64,000 nt of DNA from Acinetobacter schindleri CIP 107287 (GCF_000368625.1 NZ_KB849575.1:301192-365191), one strand, 5' to 3'. Counted from the stretch's first letter, positions 54,867 through 63,984 are shown. The notes: generated by a model from the letters alone, not told the origin. Made by a program: numbers and translations.

Positions 54867-55145
54867 TTAGCTATGCGTGAGGGTATAGATATAAACTCGA
54901 CGCAGCAGATAGGCACTGAATACTGGCAATATACTTAATAGCAAAAATTGCACGATGCCAGTGTTGATGTGATAGCCAATAAATAGCGCTAAGATCGCAC
55001 CAATAACAGTTCCTAGCACAACAATAAAAAGATGTGATTCATGTTCCAGCTGGTCCATGACTTCAACAGTCCGCTGTACTTTTACTTGATCCTTGCGTTG
55101 AAACTGAACAATATTATCTTCATATTTTGCGTAGGATTTTGCCAT
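54867..55145 (-). CDS. Unknown membrane protein, 92 residues
   Basis: A soluble N-terminus rich in charged residues (VQFQRKDQVKVQRTVEVMDQ) is followed by two hydrophobic helices at about 38-58 and 64-82. AAGGAACAC precedes the ATG. I know no family name. It lies upstream of DedA on the same strand, with 84 bases between, and may be in the same unit. Confidence 0.6.
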   Translation of the reverse strand: MAKSYAKYEDNIVQFQRKDQVKVQRTVEVMDQLEHESHLFIVVLGTVIGAILALFIGYHINTGIVQFLLLSILPVFSAYLLRRVYIYTLTHS

Positions 55146-55350
55146 TTTGTGTTCCTTTTCATATAAAAAATATATTTAGTAATTAAACACTTAGGTGGAA
55201 AATGATTACTGTATATAGATTATCAAGACTTTTTCTTTTTAAAGGGGAATCTTGGTAAAAGCGTGTTGAGATTTTTATTTAGATTGTGAAGTTTGTGTAA
55301 CAATAAGCCCTCAAATGAGGGCTTTTATACATCTAGTTACATTCTACACA

Positions 55351-56283
55351 TTATAAACGTTTACGTTTTGCAGCGAGGATTTGTGACTGGCGCATACGGA
55401 AGCCTTCTTTTTGCTTCTCAGTTGTTTTGTCAATACAGTACACACAAGATACACCGTGTTCATAGCTTGGTAATGCTGCTTCCTCGGGAGTTAGTGGCCA
55501 GCCACATGCGTGACATTTAGTATTTTGGCCTTCTTCCATACCGTGAGTTACGGCAGTACGGCCATCAAATACGAAACATTCACCTTCCCATAGGCTCTCT
55601 TCTGGTGGGGTTTCTTCCAGATATTTCAAAATACCACCTTTCAGGTGATAAACCTCAGTAAAGCCTTCTTGAAGAAGTAAAGAGGTCGATTTTTCACAAC
55701 GGATCCCGCCTGTACAGAACATGGCAATTTTCTTGTCTTTATGCTGTTCCAGATTCTGTTTCACGTATTCTGGGAATTCGCGGAAAGTTTCAGTTTTCGG
55801 GTCAATCGCACCCTTAAATGTACCGGCCTTGTATTCGTAGTCATTACGGGTATCGACCAGAATCACGTCATCACGCGCAATCAGCTCATTCCATTCTTTA
55901 GGATCAAGATAATGACCGACAAGATCACGTGGCTTAACAGGTACACCTAAAGTCACGATTTCTTTCTTCAGTTTGATCTTCATCTTACGGAATGGCTTGT
56001 CAGAGCTATGAGACTCCTTGTATTCCATTTCGTTGAAGCCTTCGTCCAGAAGGAACTGATGTACTTTGTCGATGGCTTCACGGTTACCTGCAACGGTACC
56101 GTTAATGCCTTCGCCTGCTACAATTAGAGTACCGCAAAGGTCGATGGTTTTTACCAGGTCAAGGAGGCGTTGCTGAAGACCTGCGGGGTCTTGAACTTCC
56201 TTAAATTGATAAAGTGCGGCAACAACCCAACCAGTCGTCGCTTGCTGTTCTACAGGTGCAAGCTGTTCTACAGTAGCGTTCAT
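55351..56283 (-). CDS. trhO: tRNA uridine(34) hydroxylase TrhO (YceA)
   Basis: A 310-residue rhodanese-domain enzyme that makes 5-hydroxyuridine at tRNA position 34 in an oxygen-dependent way. It has an N-terminal ferredoxin-like domain, then the rhodanese fold with DVILVDTRNDYEYKAGTF and the active-site loop MFCTGGIRCEKSTSLLL, then a zinc-finger-like C-terminus (CHACGWPLTPEEAA, then CVYCIDK). The ATG at 56283 has GGAG six bases upstream; the longer frame is not needed. It is a single-gene unit, divergent from the DUF1289 gene. Confidence 0.94.
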   Translation of the reverse strand: MNATVEQLAPVEQQATTGWVVAALYQFKEVQDPAGLQQRLLDLVKTIDLCGTLIVAGEGINGTVAGNREAIDKVHQFLLDEGFNEMEYKESHSSDKPFRKMKIKLKKEIVTLGVPVKPRDLVGHYLDPKEWNELIARDDVILVDTRNDYEYKAGTFKGAIDPKTETFREFPEYVKQNLEQHKDKKIAMFCTGGIRCEKSTSLLLQEGFTEVYHLKGGILKYLEETPPEESLWEGECFVFDGRTAVTHGMEEGQNTKCHACGWPLTPEEAALPSYEHGVSCVYCIDKTTEKQKEGFRMRQSQILAAKRKRL

Positions 56284-56471
56284 GGAATACTCCAACGTAG
56301 CATGATATTTGAAAGGCGCACATTTTAACGTGATTTGCATGATTATGCGAGTAAAACCCATAGCATTTATAGGGACTTCAATTCATGCAGGAGAGCGTGT
56401 ATAGTCTTGCCCGACCCGGTATTATTGCAGACCTGCCTGTGCTGAAATGATCAGCAATGTTGGAGTAAGTT

Positions 56472-56960
56472 TTGAGTTCAGATCGTCGTATTGCATCTTT
56501 AACCCCATGTGCAGGGCGTTGCTCGACCGTATTTGGTGATGCGGTATGTCGCGGTTGTCGCCGTTTTAATCATGAAGTGATTCAGTGGAATACCTATACG
56601 GCTGAACAGCATAACGCAGTATGGCAACGTCTGGATGCACAACTTGATCAGATTCTAGTCCCGATGCTACCTCTGGCAGATGTGGCCCATGTCGAGAAAT
56701 TTGTATTGTCCAAGCGGGTGCGGTTGCGTGATGATGCCAGTAAAGGGCGTAAGCTCTACCATGCATTAAAATTGTGTGAAAAAAACCGGCATTTGACTGA
56801 TGAGAGTGGCCTAGGCATTCATTACAAACAGGTACGTCCGATTTGGGATGAATTTGAACGTCGAGTATTGGCATTGGCAAAAGCCAGTTATGATCTGGCA
56901 TTCTTGCGTGCTGATGGGATGAGTCAGCATCTGATCCAAATGGAAGAAGAGGACGAGTAG
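56472..56960 (+). CDS. DUF1289 family protein
   Basis: A 162-residue protein starting with TTG, with GGAG six bases upstream. The N-terminal DUF1289 domain has the Cys pattern PCAGRCSTVFGDAVCRGCRR followed by FNHEVIQWNTYT; its four cysteines may bind a metal. The rest is helical and charged. Function of the family is unknown. The last codons form one arm of the terminator hairpin. It is followed by the LysE-type gene after 44 bases, which has its own strong ribosome site. Confidence 0.82.
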   Translation: MSSDRRIASLTPCAGRCSTVFGDAVCRGCRRFNHEVIQWNTYTAEQHNAVWQRLDAQLDQILVPMLPLADVAHVEKFVLSKRVRLRDDASKGRKLYHALKLCEKNRHLTDESGLGIHYKQVRPIWDEFERRVLALAKASYDLAFLRADGMSQHLIQMEEEDE

Positions 56961-56973
56961 GTCCTCTTTTTTT
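56948..56973 (+). terminator. Terminator overlapping the end of the DUF1289 gene
   Basis: AGAGGAC and GTCCTCT are perfect 7-base arms. The left arm is coding, the TAG stop is in the loop, and seven T follow. Confidence 0.8.
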
Positions 56974-57004
56974 ATGCTGACTATATTAGACAAGGAGGAA
57001 TGGG

Positions 57005-57616
57005 GTGAATATTACCGAATATCTGCTGTATTGTCTGGCCGTAGTAATCATGATCGCGACACCCGGGCCAGTAATGTTACTGGTCGCTAGTGCCGGGCTC
57101 AAAGGCGGCTATAAGCATGCCTTGCGGACTATTTTCGGGACTAACTTTGCCTCACTGGTTCTGATTGGTTTATCCATTCTCAGTCTAAAAGGTCTTCTGG
57201 TTGTTAACGAAAATTGGCTGAATGGCATTAAGCTACTTGGCTGTTTTTATATTGCCTGGCTGGGAATTCAGATTTTCAGAGAAATCTGGCAAGGGCAGGG
57301 ATCAACTGGACCACAAAGCCTGCAGCCGGTACAGGGCGGCTTTCGTACCGGTTTTCTGGTAGGTATTTCTAATCCCAAGGATATTATTTTCTTTGCCGCC
57401 TTTTTTCCGCAATTTATAGGCATTAGCCCAAACCTCGATTTAAGCTTGGTGATTCTGACAATTAGCTGGATTGTTCTGGATTTCCTCACCCTGTCACTGG
57501 TGTATCTGGGTTTTCAGCGATTATCTCGGTCTCAGCTTTATCCGCATTTACTGGGGCTATGCGGCTTGATCTTGTTAATGGTTGCTTTATATGGGATTTA
57601 TTCCATCTTCAGTTAA
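57005..57616 (+). CDS. LysE family translocator
   Basis: A 203-residue LysE/RhtB-family exporter, which usually excretes amino acids such as lysine, threonine or homoserine lactone. Six helices are predicted, with the family start ATPGPVMLLVASAGLKGGYK at about 18-37 and the FRTGFLVGISNPKDIIFFAA segment in the middle. Start is GTG at 57005 preceded by AAGGAGG, the best ribosome site in the area. A terminator shared with ribB follows. The substrate is not predictable. Confidence 0.9.
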   Translation: MNITEYLLYCLAVVIMIATPGPVMLLVASAGLKGGYKHALRTIFGTNFASLVLIGLSILSLKGLLVVNENWLNGIKLLGCFYIAWLGIQIFREIWQGQGSTGPQSLQPVQGGFRTGFLVGISNPKDIIFFAAFFPQFIGISPNLDLSLVILTISWIVLDFLTLSLVYLGFQRLSRSQLYPHLLGLCGLILLMVALYGIYSIFS

Positions 57617-57637
57617 TTCAATCAATATATACGACAC

Positions 57638-57672
57638 AAAAAATCCCGGACCAAATGCCGGGATTTTCTTTT
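57638..57672. terminator. Terminator between the LysE gene and ribB
   Basis: AATCCCGG and CCGGGATT around ACCAAATG, with A-run before and T-rich tail after. It can act for both strands. Confidence 0.9.
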
Positions 57673-57682
57673 TTAAATAGAC

Positions 57683-58342
57683 TTATATATTGTGTTGATG
57701 ACGGTACTGTACCAGTTCATCAATAGTAATTAGGGTCAGTTGATGCGTCTGTGCATATGACAGAACCTGAATACCAGAAGCCATGCTGCCATCCGGATTG
57801 GTCAGTTCACACAACACTCCGGCAGGTTTTAAACCAGCCAGACGCGCAAGGTCAATAGTACCTTCAGTATGACCACGCCGGGTTAAGACACCACCTTCAC
57901 GGGCGCGTAATGGGAATACATGACCAGGACGATTCAGATCACTGGCAACTGCGCCGTCTTTAATCGCTGTTTTAATTGTAGTCGTGCGGTCTTTGGCAGA
58001 AACACCGGTTGTTACACCCTCTGCTGCTTCAATACTTACAGTAAAGGCAGTTTTAAACTGACTAGAGTTATCTTGTACCATTGGTGGCAACTCTAAATGA
58101 TTTGCCAGCTCATCAGTCAGACATAAGCAAACGATGCCTGAACCATCACGAATCATACGCGCCATGGTTTCTACAGTTAAAGTTTCAGCTGCCACAATCA
58201 GATCGGCTTCATTTTCACGGTCAAAATCATCCATGACCAGGACAGGTTTTCCTTGGCGGAGATTTTCGAGTGCCTGAAGGATACGTTGTTCAGCAGGGGC
58301 TAAAGCAGAAAAGAAAATTTCGGGTTGAATCAAACTTGACAT
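57683..58342 (-). CDS. ribB: 3,4-dihydroxy-2-butanone-4-phosphate synthase RibB
   Basis: A 219-residue enzyme of riboflavin synthesis that makes the four-carbon unit from ribulose 5-phosphate. The acidic metal loop [18 protein letters not shown], the threonine-glycine [10 protein letters not shown], and [20 protein letters not shown] are intact. It has no GTP cyclohydrolase II part, so it is the single-domain type. The ATG at 58342 has AGGTGA eight bases upstream; a GTG four codons earlier overlaps that site. It is controlled by an FMN riboswitch in its leader. Confidence 0.94.
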   Translation of the reverse strand: MSSLIQPEIFFSALAPAEQRILQALENLRQGKPVLVMDDFDRENEADLIVAAETLTVETMARMIRDGSGIVCLCLTDELANHLELPPMVQDNSSQFKTAFTVSIEAAEGVTTGVSAKDRTTTIKTAIKDGAVASDLNRPGHVFPLRAREGGVLTRRGHTEGTIDLARLAGLKPAGVLCELTNPDGSMASGIQVLSYAQTHQLTLITIDELVQYRHQHNI

Positions 58343-58418
58343 TGAAATGCTCACCTAAACTAAAAATATGATTGAACATTTCAGGACTGAGTGAAAATAG
58401 GCTTATAGCAAAAACAGG

Positions 58419-58435
58419 TGTATGCACAGCATACA
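58419..58435 (-). promoter_or_regulatory. Possible expression-platform hairpin of the ribB riboswitch
   Basis: TGTATGC and GCATACA form a 7-base stem around TGT. On the transcript it is followed by CCTG and a run of five U, so it may be an attenuator between the FMN aptamer and the ribB start. Confidence 0.4.
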
Positions 58436-58448
58436 GCCTTGGTGCTGC

Positions 58449-58606
58449 TTTCGTCTTCTTTCATCCGGACTATACCGTCGGCTCTGGATTTGCACCAGAT
58501 CTGCAGATCAATCGAAATTGACCGCTCGTGGGCTAATTCAAGCCTAATTATAAAAAGCTGAAATTACCACCGGTGGGGAATCACACCCCGCCCTGAAGCG
58601 ATGTAA
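58449..58606 (-). promoter_or_regulatory. FMN riboswitch (RFN element)
   Basis: On the minus strand it starts with ATCGCTTCAGGGCGGGGTG, has GATTCCCCACCGGTGGTAAT, then the conserved GCGAGCGG-like arm near 58525 and ends with GGTATAGTCCGGATGAAAG. This is the classic RFN order of conserved blocks. It senses FMN and represses ribB when FMN is abundant. Confidence 0.95.
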
Positions 58607-58737
58607 GAGCATTATAGTCCTGATTTTAAAAAGATGGGATGGTTGAAATGGAAAGTAATTTGCAGAATTTTAGATAAACAAAACAGATAATCTGAATTAG
58701 CCAGGTTTTTAGCAAAATACTGGAAACATGCTATGGT

Positions 58738-60579
58738 GTGAGGAAGATTAGAAATCCTTCAATCATTCTAACAATGCATAAAACTGAGCTGATCCGAAAT
58801 AATCAATTTTCGCCCTTGCTGTTCTGCAATGTAGAAGTACTACGTTATTTAAAAATCTTGGGCTTGGCACTCATCACGGTCAGTTTGCTGTATTTAATGG
58901 CAGCGAACTGGTGGATGCTGCCGGATCCGGTTCAGCTGGCAATCCCGATGCTGATTTTACTCTGTAGTGCAACAGCAAGTATTTACTTCGACCAGCAGGA
59001 ATGGGTGAGACAGAGTCTGGATACAGTATCTGGTCTCATGCTGGGTTTAAGTCTGGCAGTGATTGGGCAGATTTATCAAACTGGCGCAGATAGTTATCTG
59101 TTATTTTTGCTCTGGTCAGCCTTGCTCTTACCATGGCTCTATCGCTCCAATATTGGCATTTTTGTCATGCTTTGCGTAGTGAGCCAGCTGACGTTGTATC
59201 TGTATTTTAAACAGAGCTTCTGGATGGGAAGAGCAGAAGGGTTGTATTTGCTCGGTCTAAATTTGCTGACAGCACTTAGCTTTGCGTATGCCATGCGCTA
59301 TTACGCGCTGCTACGTTTTCTGTTTATCGCATGTGTGATCGTGATTTCGATCAGCAGCATGATGCAGTTTATTCATCACTCTAAGCTGATCTATTTAGCT
59401 TCTTCAGTTGTTTTACCGACAGGTGCCGCATTTTATTTTTATAGGAAACATCAGGCGCTAGAAGCCATTCTTCTCATTGCAGGTTTGGCTGCCAGTGTGA
59501 GCTTATGGGTATTTGACCTGGTTGAAAATCAACTGACCAATTCAGCTACTGGACTATTTGTGCTAGCTGTGCTGATTTTTGGCTGGTTTGCCTTAATTAG
59601 TTTTGCTTTAAATAGAATTTTTCCACAAACCAAATTCTCCGTGATTCCTCTGGCACTCGGTGCTTGGATTTCCGGGATTATTCTTGCAGTCCTGTTACTG
59701 ACTTACTGGGAAGCCTTTTCGATCTTAATGGGGATCATCTTTATAGGCATCGCCTGGAAACTGCTGGGTCAGCAGACTTCAGTTTTTATGCGCCAGTTTG
59801 CCTATTGCTTGTGGATCTGTGGTCAGGCAGCAGTTTTAATTCATACAGAACTGCTCACCGACAGTATGTTTGTAGTCTTGCTGCTGCAATTATTAATGCT
59901 GGGGCTTACTACCATCAAACGGATGCACTGGTCTATTTTGACCCTGCAGCTGCTGATGACGCATGCATTAGCAATCGTGGTTCTGGTCTTAGAGAATTCT
60001 TTTAAACATGATGACATGGTGATCAGTATCATACTCAGCTTGAACTATGTCATTTTCATCGGACTATTCCTAACAGCGCGTTATTGGCAATCTTCGCATT
60101 ATCAGAAAAGTATCTTTCTCTGGATGATTGCCATGCTGACAGGTTCAGCGGTGGTTCAGGCGGTAACCGGATTAGAGCACTGGCAGAGCATCGGCCAGAT
60201 CAGCTTTGACCAAGTCCTGCTGTTTTATATTTTTCCGAGCTTACTGTTGTTCAGTTTTATTTGGCAAAACAGACAGCAATTTTCTGAAAAATGGCTCTGG
60301 CTAGTTCCGGTTCTGGGTTTATTACTGATCCTGCTGGGCTATTTTGAAATTTTTATCATTATGCTGCTCATGGCTTGGGCTGTAGTCTATCAGCAACAAC
60401 TGATTCAAGCTCTGTCGATTTTATTGCTGATCTTTTGGTTATGGATGCTGTATTACAATCTGGGGCTGAGTTTCCTGGTAAAGAGCCTCACGATTTTCAT
60501 CTCAGGTCTCATGGTTTGGTGCATGGTCTATGGCTTAAAGCAGGTAAGGATTAGACCTGGTCAGGAGGAAACTGCATGA
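58738..60579 (+). CDS. DUF2157/DUF4401-type polytopic membrane protein
   Basis: A protein of 613 residues if begun at the GTG at 58738, or 601 from the ATG at 58774; neither has a good ribosome site. About sixteen to eighteen hydrophobic helices are seen. The N-terminal part VSLLYLMAANWWMLPDPVQL, ending near residue 72, fits the DUF2157 domain, and the remainder is like DUF4401. Function unknown. Its last bases overlap the GDYXXLXY gene in ATGA, so the two are translationally coupled; the same pair is seen widely in proteobacteria. Confidence 0.75.
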   Translation: MRKIRNPSIILTMHKTELIRNNQFSPLLFCNVEVLRYLKILGLALITVSLLYLMAANWWMLPDPVQLAIPMLILLCSATASIYFDQQEWVRQSLDTVSGLMLGLSLAVIGQIYQTGADSYLLFLLWSALLLPWLYRSNIGIFVMLCVVSQLTLYLYFKQSFWMGRAEGLYLLGLNLLTALSFAYAMRYYALLRFLFIACVIVISISSMMQFIHHSKLIYLASSVVLPTGAAFYFYRKHQALEAILLIAGLAASVSLWVFDLVENQLTNSATGLFVLAVLIFGWFALISFALNRIFPQTKFSVIPLALGAWISGIILAVLLLTYWEAFSILMGIIFIGIAWKLLGQQTSVFMRQFAYCLWICGQAAVLIHTELLTDSMFVVLLLQLLMLGLTTIKRMHWSILTLQLLMTHALAIVVLVLENSFKHDDMVISIILSLNYVIFIGLFLTARYWQSSHYQKSIFLWMIAMLTGSAVVQAVTGLEHWQSIGQISFDQVLLFYIFPSLLLFSFIWQNRQQFSEKWLWLVPVLGLLLILLGYFEIFIIMLLMAWAVVYQQQLIQALSILLLIFWLWMLYYNLGLSFLVKSLTIFISGLMVWCMVYGLKQVRIRPGQEETA

Positions 60580-61160
60580 AAAAGTTTCTTCCTCTGATTC
60601 TGGCCGGATTCAGTATTCTGCTCTTTGTGGGATTAATCCTGAAACATGAACAGCATTTAGCGAACAGCCAGTCCATTTTCGTCGAGCTTGCTCCGGTCGA
60701 TCCGCGCTCAATCTTGCAAGGCGATTATATGGCACTGAATTATGAGCTGCATTTCGAGGGTGATGCTGAAGCGGATCGTGGAGAAGAGGGTAGTTTAGCG
60801 GATAAGAAAATTGCAGCCTTAGAAAAGCGTATTCAGGATCAGACACATCTTCTAAGCTATATACAGCTAGATGATCAGCATCATGTGATTCAAACTAGCC
60901 TGGATAAAAGTCTTTTGAAAATTGCTCCAGAAACTTCAATGTCACTTATTTTAAAAAATCCTTCCAACCGATTAGCCAATTTATATCCGGCAGCGAATAG
61001 CTTTATGTTTGCAGAAGGATTGGAGCCGTGCTATCGCAACGCAAAATATGCCGAGATTAAAGTTAAAGACAATGGACAGGCTTTATTGGCGAATCTAGTG
61101 GATCAGAATCTGCGAGCTTTAAATTGCGAAAGCCAAAAAGACTGGGTACAAGGCAGTTAA
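60576..61160 (+). CDS. GDYXXLXY domain protein
   Basis: A 194-residue protein with an N-terminal membrane helix (about residues 5-22) and a mainly periplasmic domain that carries the name-giving motif, seen as GDYMALNY at about 49-56. The motif lies after a DPRSILQ turn. A long Glu- and Lys-rich helix follows. Function unknown; members always appear beside a DUF2157/DUF4401 protein, as here. The ATG overlaps the preceding stop by four bases, and AGGAGG lies just upstream in that gene. A terminator follows. Confidence 0.85.
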   Translation: MKKFLPLILAGFSILLFVGLILKHEQHLANSQSIFVELAPVDPRSILQGDYMALNYELHFEGDAEADRGEEGSLADKKIAALEKRIQDQTHLLSYIQLDDQHHVIQTSLDKSLLKIAPETSMSLILKNPSNRLANLYPAANSFMFAEGLEPCYRNAKYAEIKVKDNGQALLANLVDQNLRALNCESQKDWVQGS

Positions 61161-61191
61161 TTAAGATCTATTTTTAGAAGTATTTTTCAAT

Positions 61192-61224
61192 AAAAAAGCC
61201 CGCATCATTGCGGGCTTTTTAAAA
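61192..61224. terminator. Bidirectional terminator between GDYXXLXY gene and panD
   Basis: AAGCCCGCA and TGCGGGCTT around TCAT, flanked by A-run and T-run. Confidence 0.93.
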
Positions 61225-61232
61225 TCTTGGAC

Positions 61233-61613
61233 TTAAGCTACTTGCACAGGAATACAGTTCGCTGTGTGGTTCACCGTGTTGTCTGGATTTGCATAGACAA
61301 GGCGTGGTTTGTGGGCATTTGCTTCAGCTTCAGTGAAATCACCGAAAGTCGCGATAATCATTAGATCACCGACATCTGCTTGCAGCGCAGCGCCACCATT
61401 AACAGAAATGATGCCTGAACCTTCTTCACCGCGGATTGCATAAGTGGTAAAACGCTTACCATTCGTCACGTTCCACATATGAATTTCTTCATATTCGCGG
61501 ATGCCTGCCAAATCCATCAAAACGCCATCAATTGCACATGAACCTTCATAATGTAATTCTGCTTGTGTTACGACACAACGGTGGATTTTAGCTTTTAATA
61601 AACGAGATAGCAT
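61233..61613 (-). CDS. panD: Aspartate 1-decarboxylase PanD
   Basis: A 126-residue proenzyme that makes beta-alanine for coenzyme A. It cleaves itself between Gly24 and Ser25 to form the pyruvoyl group; the site is seen as [10 protein letters not shown], with the serine at 25 from the ATG at 61613. Other conserved residues, such as Tyr58 and Thr57 in [13 protein letters not shown], are present. It is a single gene at the end of the prs-rplY-pth-panD run, 140 bases after pth, so it probably has its own promoter. Confidence 0.96.
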   Translation of the reverse strand: MLSRLLKAKIHRCVVTQAELHYEGSCAIDGVLMDLAGIREYEEIHMWNVTNGKRFTTYAIRGEEGSGIISVNGGAALQADVGDLMIIATFGDFTEAEANAHKPRLVYANPDNTVNHTANCIPVQVA

Positions 61614-61756
61614 GTAGCGTCTCCTTGGTGGACCTAAGAGTTTGATCTTATGGTTAAATCAGTCTGACTTGAGATATTGTGAACAATCAAGCAACCGCAT
61701 TTTGCTCTGAAATACGAAAGATGGCAAGAAAGATTATTCAACAATTTATAGAATGA

Positions 61757-62338
61757 TCAGTTTGGTTTATAGGCATTGATTTGATTCATGGCCTGTTGTA
61801 CTTCACCATTGACCAGCATCTTGATGCGATTCATGGCATGTGCAATCGCATCATCCATTAAAGCCTGCTCACTGCTTGGTGCCTTACTCAGTACATGACC
61901 GGACACGCGTTCCTTAGAACCTGGGTGACCAATACCGATACGTAAGCGATGGAAGTTCGGACCGATGTGCGGCACGATATCGCGTAAACCATTGTGACCA
62001 CCGTGACCACCGCCAGTTTTCAGGCGAATGATTCCTGGATTCATATCCAGCTCATCATGTGCGATCAGGATTGACTCAGGAGCGATGTTGTAGAATTTGG
62101 CAAAGGGAACAACACTTTTACCAGAAAGATTCATGAATGTTGTTGGAAGAAGTAGACGGACGTCTTGACCTTCGATATTGCCACGACCGCTAAATCCATT
62201 GAATTTTGGGTCTTTTTTGAGGGAAATGCCATATTGGTCGGCAAGGCGTTCTACGAACCAGAAGCCTGCATTATGGCGGGTCTGGGCATACTCAGAACCT
62301 GGGTTGCCCAAACCTATAATCAGTGAAATATTTGACAC
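61757..62338 (-). CDS. pth: Peptidyl-tRNA hydrolase Pth
   Basis: A 193-residue essential enzyme that frees tRNA from stalled peptides. The first motif GLGNPGSEYAQTRHNAGFWF holds the catalytic His at about residue 22, and LIAHDELDMNPGIIRLKTGG and GGHGGHNGLRDI follow with the catalytic Asp. It is 19 bases downstream of rplY in the same direction and surely co-transcribed, as in many gammaproteobacteria. The ATG at 62338 begins the usual MSNISLIIGLGNPG. Confidence 0.96.
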   Translation of the reverse strand: MSNISLIIGLGNPGSEYAQTRHNAGFWFVERLADQYGISLKKDPKFNGFSGRGNIEGQDVRLLLPTTFMNLSGKSVVPFAKFYNIAPESILIAHDELDMNPGIIRLKTGGGHGGHNGLRDIVPHIGPNFHRLRIGIGHPGSKERVSGHVLSKAPSSEQALMDDAIAHAMNRIKMLVNGEVQQAMNQINAYKPN

Positions 62339-62357
62339 TAATTTACACCATCAACAC

Positions 62358-62654
62358 TTATGCGCGTTTGAAGTCAGCGTGCATAGGTGTGTTTTTAGCT
62401 GGATGACGTTGAAGCGCTTGGATTTTAACGCTTTCAGTTTTGCCGTCGATGTTGATTTCAACAACTTCTTCGAAGAAAGCATTGCTTTCTAAAGCTTTAA
62501 CAAGCTCACGAAGTTCAAGAGTAACAGCTACAGGAGCAGCTTCGCCACCGTAGATGATTGCAGGCACTTTGTTTTGAAGACGAAGGCGGCGGCTCGCACC
62601 TTTCCCTTGTACTGCTTCTTCACGTGCTGCTGCGTTTAATACGAAGTTTGCCAT
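62358..62654 (-). CDS. rplY: 50S ribosomal protein L25
   Basis: A 98-residue L25, the short form without the CTC domain. It binds 5S rRNA. The sequence includes GKGASRRLRLQNKVPAIIYG and the C-terminal PAKNTPMHADFKRA. The ATG at 62654 is preceded by AGGATG; another ATG three codons earlier overlaps that site. It is the first gene of rplY-pth and follows the terminator of prs. Confidence 0.95.
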   Translation of the reverse strand: MANFVLNAAAREEAVQGKGASRRLRLQNKVPAIIYGGEAAPVAVTLELRELVKALESNAFFEEVVEINIDGKTESVKIQALQRHPAKNTPMHADFKRA

Positions 62655-62709
62655 GATAGACATCCTATTTTAAGTTTAATTGACTAGATCTGCGACCAAT
62701 CTAGTGAGT

Positions 62710-62736
62710 AAAAGCCCCGCCAAATGGCAGGGCTTT
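62710..62736 (-). terminator. Terminator after prs
   Basis: On the minus strand AAAGCCCTGCC pairs with GGCGGGGCTTT, one G-T pair, around ATTT. T follows. Confidence 0.8.
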
Positions 62737-62753
62737 GGAAATTCAGCGCTATA

Positions 62754-63707
62754 TTATAGATAAGAATCGAACATTGCGCTAATAGATTCTTCGTTGTTAA
62801 TACGACGAATTGTTTCAGCAACCATGCTTGCTACTGAAACCTGGCGAATCTTACCAAGAGATAAAGCTTCTTCTGAAAGCGGAATGGTATCAGTTACAAC
62901 CAGTTCGTCGATTACAGAATTTTTAAGATTTTCAATCGCTTTACCAGACAGTACCGGGTGAGTTGCATAAGCCACAACTTTACGAGCACCGAAAGTTTTC
63001 AATGCATCAGCTGCTTTGCAAAGCGTACCCGCTGTATCCACCATGTCATCAACAATGACACAGTCACGATCTTTTACATCACCAATCAAATGCATCACTT
63101 GTGATTCATTCGCTTTTTGACGACGTTTATCGATGATTGCCAGGTCGATATCACCCATCTGTTTCGCAACAGCACGAGCACGTACTACACCACCAACGTC
63201 AGGAGAAACAACCATCAGGTTATGATGCTGTTGTTGACGTAAGTCAGCAAGCAATGCTGGAGTACCGTAGATGTTGTCTACAGGGATATCGAAGAAGCCT
63301 TGGATTTGGTCAGCATGAAGGTCGATCATCACTACACGGTCAATACCCACAGTTGTCAGCATATCTGCAACAACTTTTGCGGTAATTGGTACACGGGTAG
63401 AACGAGGACGACGGTCTTGACGGGCATAACCGAAGTAAGGAATAACGGCGGTAATACGACCAGCACTTGCACGACGCAGCGCGTCAGCCATCACGAGGAC
63501 TTCCATCAGGTTGTCGTTCGTTGGGGCACAAGTAGGTTGTACGATAAATACGTCTTTACCACGTACATTCTCAGTGATTTCTACAGCAATTTCACCATCA
63601 GAAAAGGTAGAAACAGATGCAGCACCTAGAGGAATGTGTAAATGGCTTACGACTTTTTGAGCGAATTGTGGATGCGCGGTTCCACTAAAAACGACAAGAT
63701 TGGGCAT
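62754..63707 (-). CDS. prs: Ribose-phosphate pyrophosphokinase Prs
   Basis: A 317-residue PRPP synthetase, which supplies PRPP for purine, pyrimidine, histidine, tryptophan and NAD synthesis. The family parts are [40 protein letters not shown] (catalytic flexible region), [20 protein letters not shown], and the PRPP loop [20 protein letters not shown]. The ATG at 63707 follows AAGGG by seven bases; the frame extends upstream into the tRNA-Gln gene only by chance. It lies downstream of two tRNA-Gln genes. Confidence 0.97.
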   Translation of the reverse strand: MPNLVVFSGTAHPQFAQKVVSHLHIPLGAASVSTFSDGEIAVEITENVRGKDVFIVQPTCAPTNDNLMEVLVMADALRRASAGRITAVIPYFGYARQDRRPRSTRVPITAKVVADMLTTVGIDRVVMIDLHADQIQGFFDIPVDNIYGTPALLADLRQQQHHNLMVVSPDVGGVVRARAVAKQMGDIDLAIIDKRRQKANESQVMHLIGDVKDRDCVIVDDMVDTAGTLCKAADALKTFGARKVVAYATHPVLSGKAIENLKNSVIDELVVTDTIPLSEEALSLGKIRQVSVASMVAETIRRINNEESISAMFDSYL

Positions 63708-63743
63708 GAAGCACCCTTGGCGGTTAGGAAATATGGGAATAGA

Positions 63744-63818
63744 TGGCAGGGGTAGCTGGATTCGAACCAACGGATGGCGAGATCAAAACCCGCTGCCTTA
63801 CCACTTGGCGATACCCCT
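63744..63818 (-). tRNA. tRNA-Gln (TTG), copy 1
   Basis: A 75-base tRNA with encoded CCA. The acceptor stem AGGGGTA/TACCCCT, the D arm, the anticodon arm GCGGGTTTTGATCTCGC with anticodon TTG, and the T-arm GGTTCGAATCC are all regular. It is read by GlnRS for CAA, and CAG by wobble. 36 bases separate it from the prs start. Confidence 0.97.
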
Positions 63819-63909
63819 AATGCGGCAGAACTTTAATATTTTTGCGGTATTGTGTCAAGGTAAATTAACACTCTTACTGCAAAACTATGTCCTGTCTTTT
63901 TTGAGAAAA

Positions 63910-63984
63910 TGGCAGGGGCGGCTGGATTCGAACCAACGGATGGCGAGATCAAAACCCGCTGCCTTACCACTTGGCGACGCCCCT
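63910..63984 (-). tRNA. tRNA-Gln (TTG), copy 2
   Basis: A second 75-base tRNA-Gln, TTG anticodon and CCA encoded, nearly identical to copy 1. It differs in the last two acceptor pairs (AGGGGCG/CGCCCCT in place of AGGGGTA/TACCCCT), with both sides changed so pairing is kept. 91 bases separate the two, so they are likely processed from one precursor. Confidence 0.97.

Noticed and set aside
63708..63770. Upstream extension of prs
   Set aside because: It runs into the tRNA-Gln gene; the ATG at 63707 has a ribosome site and the family's normal N-terminus.
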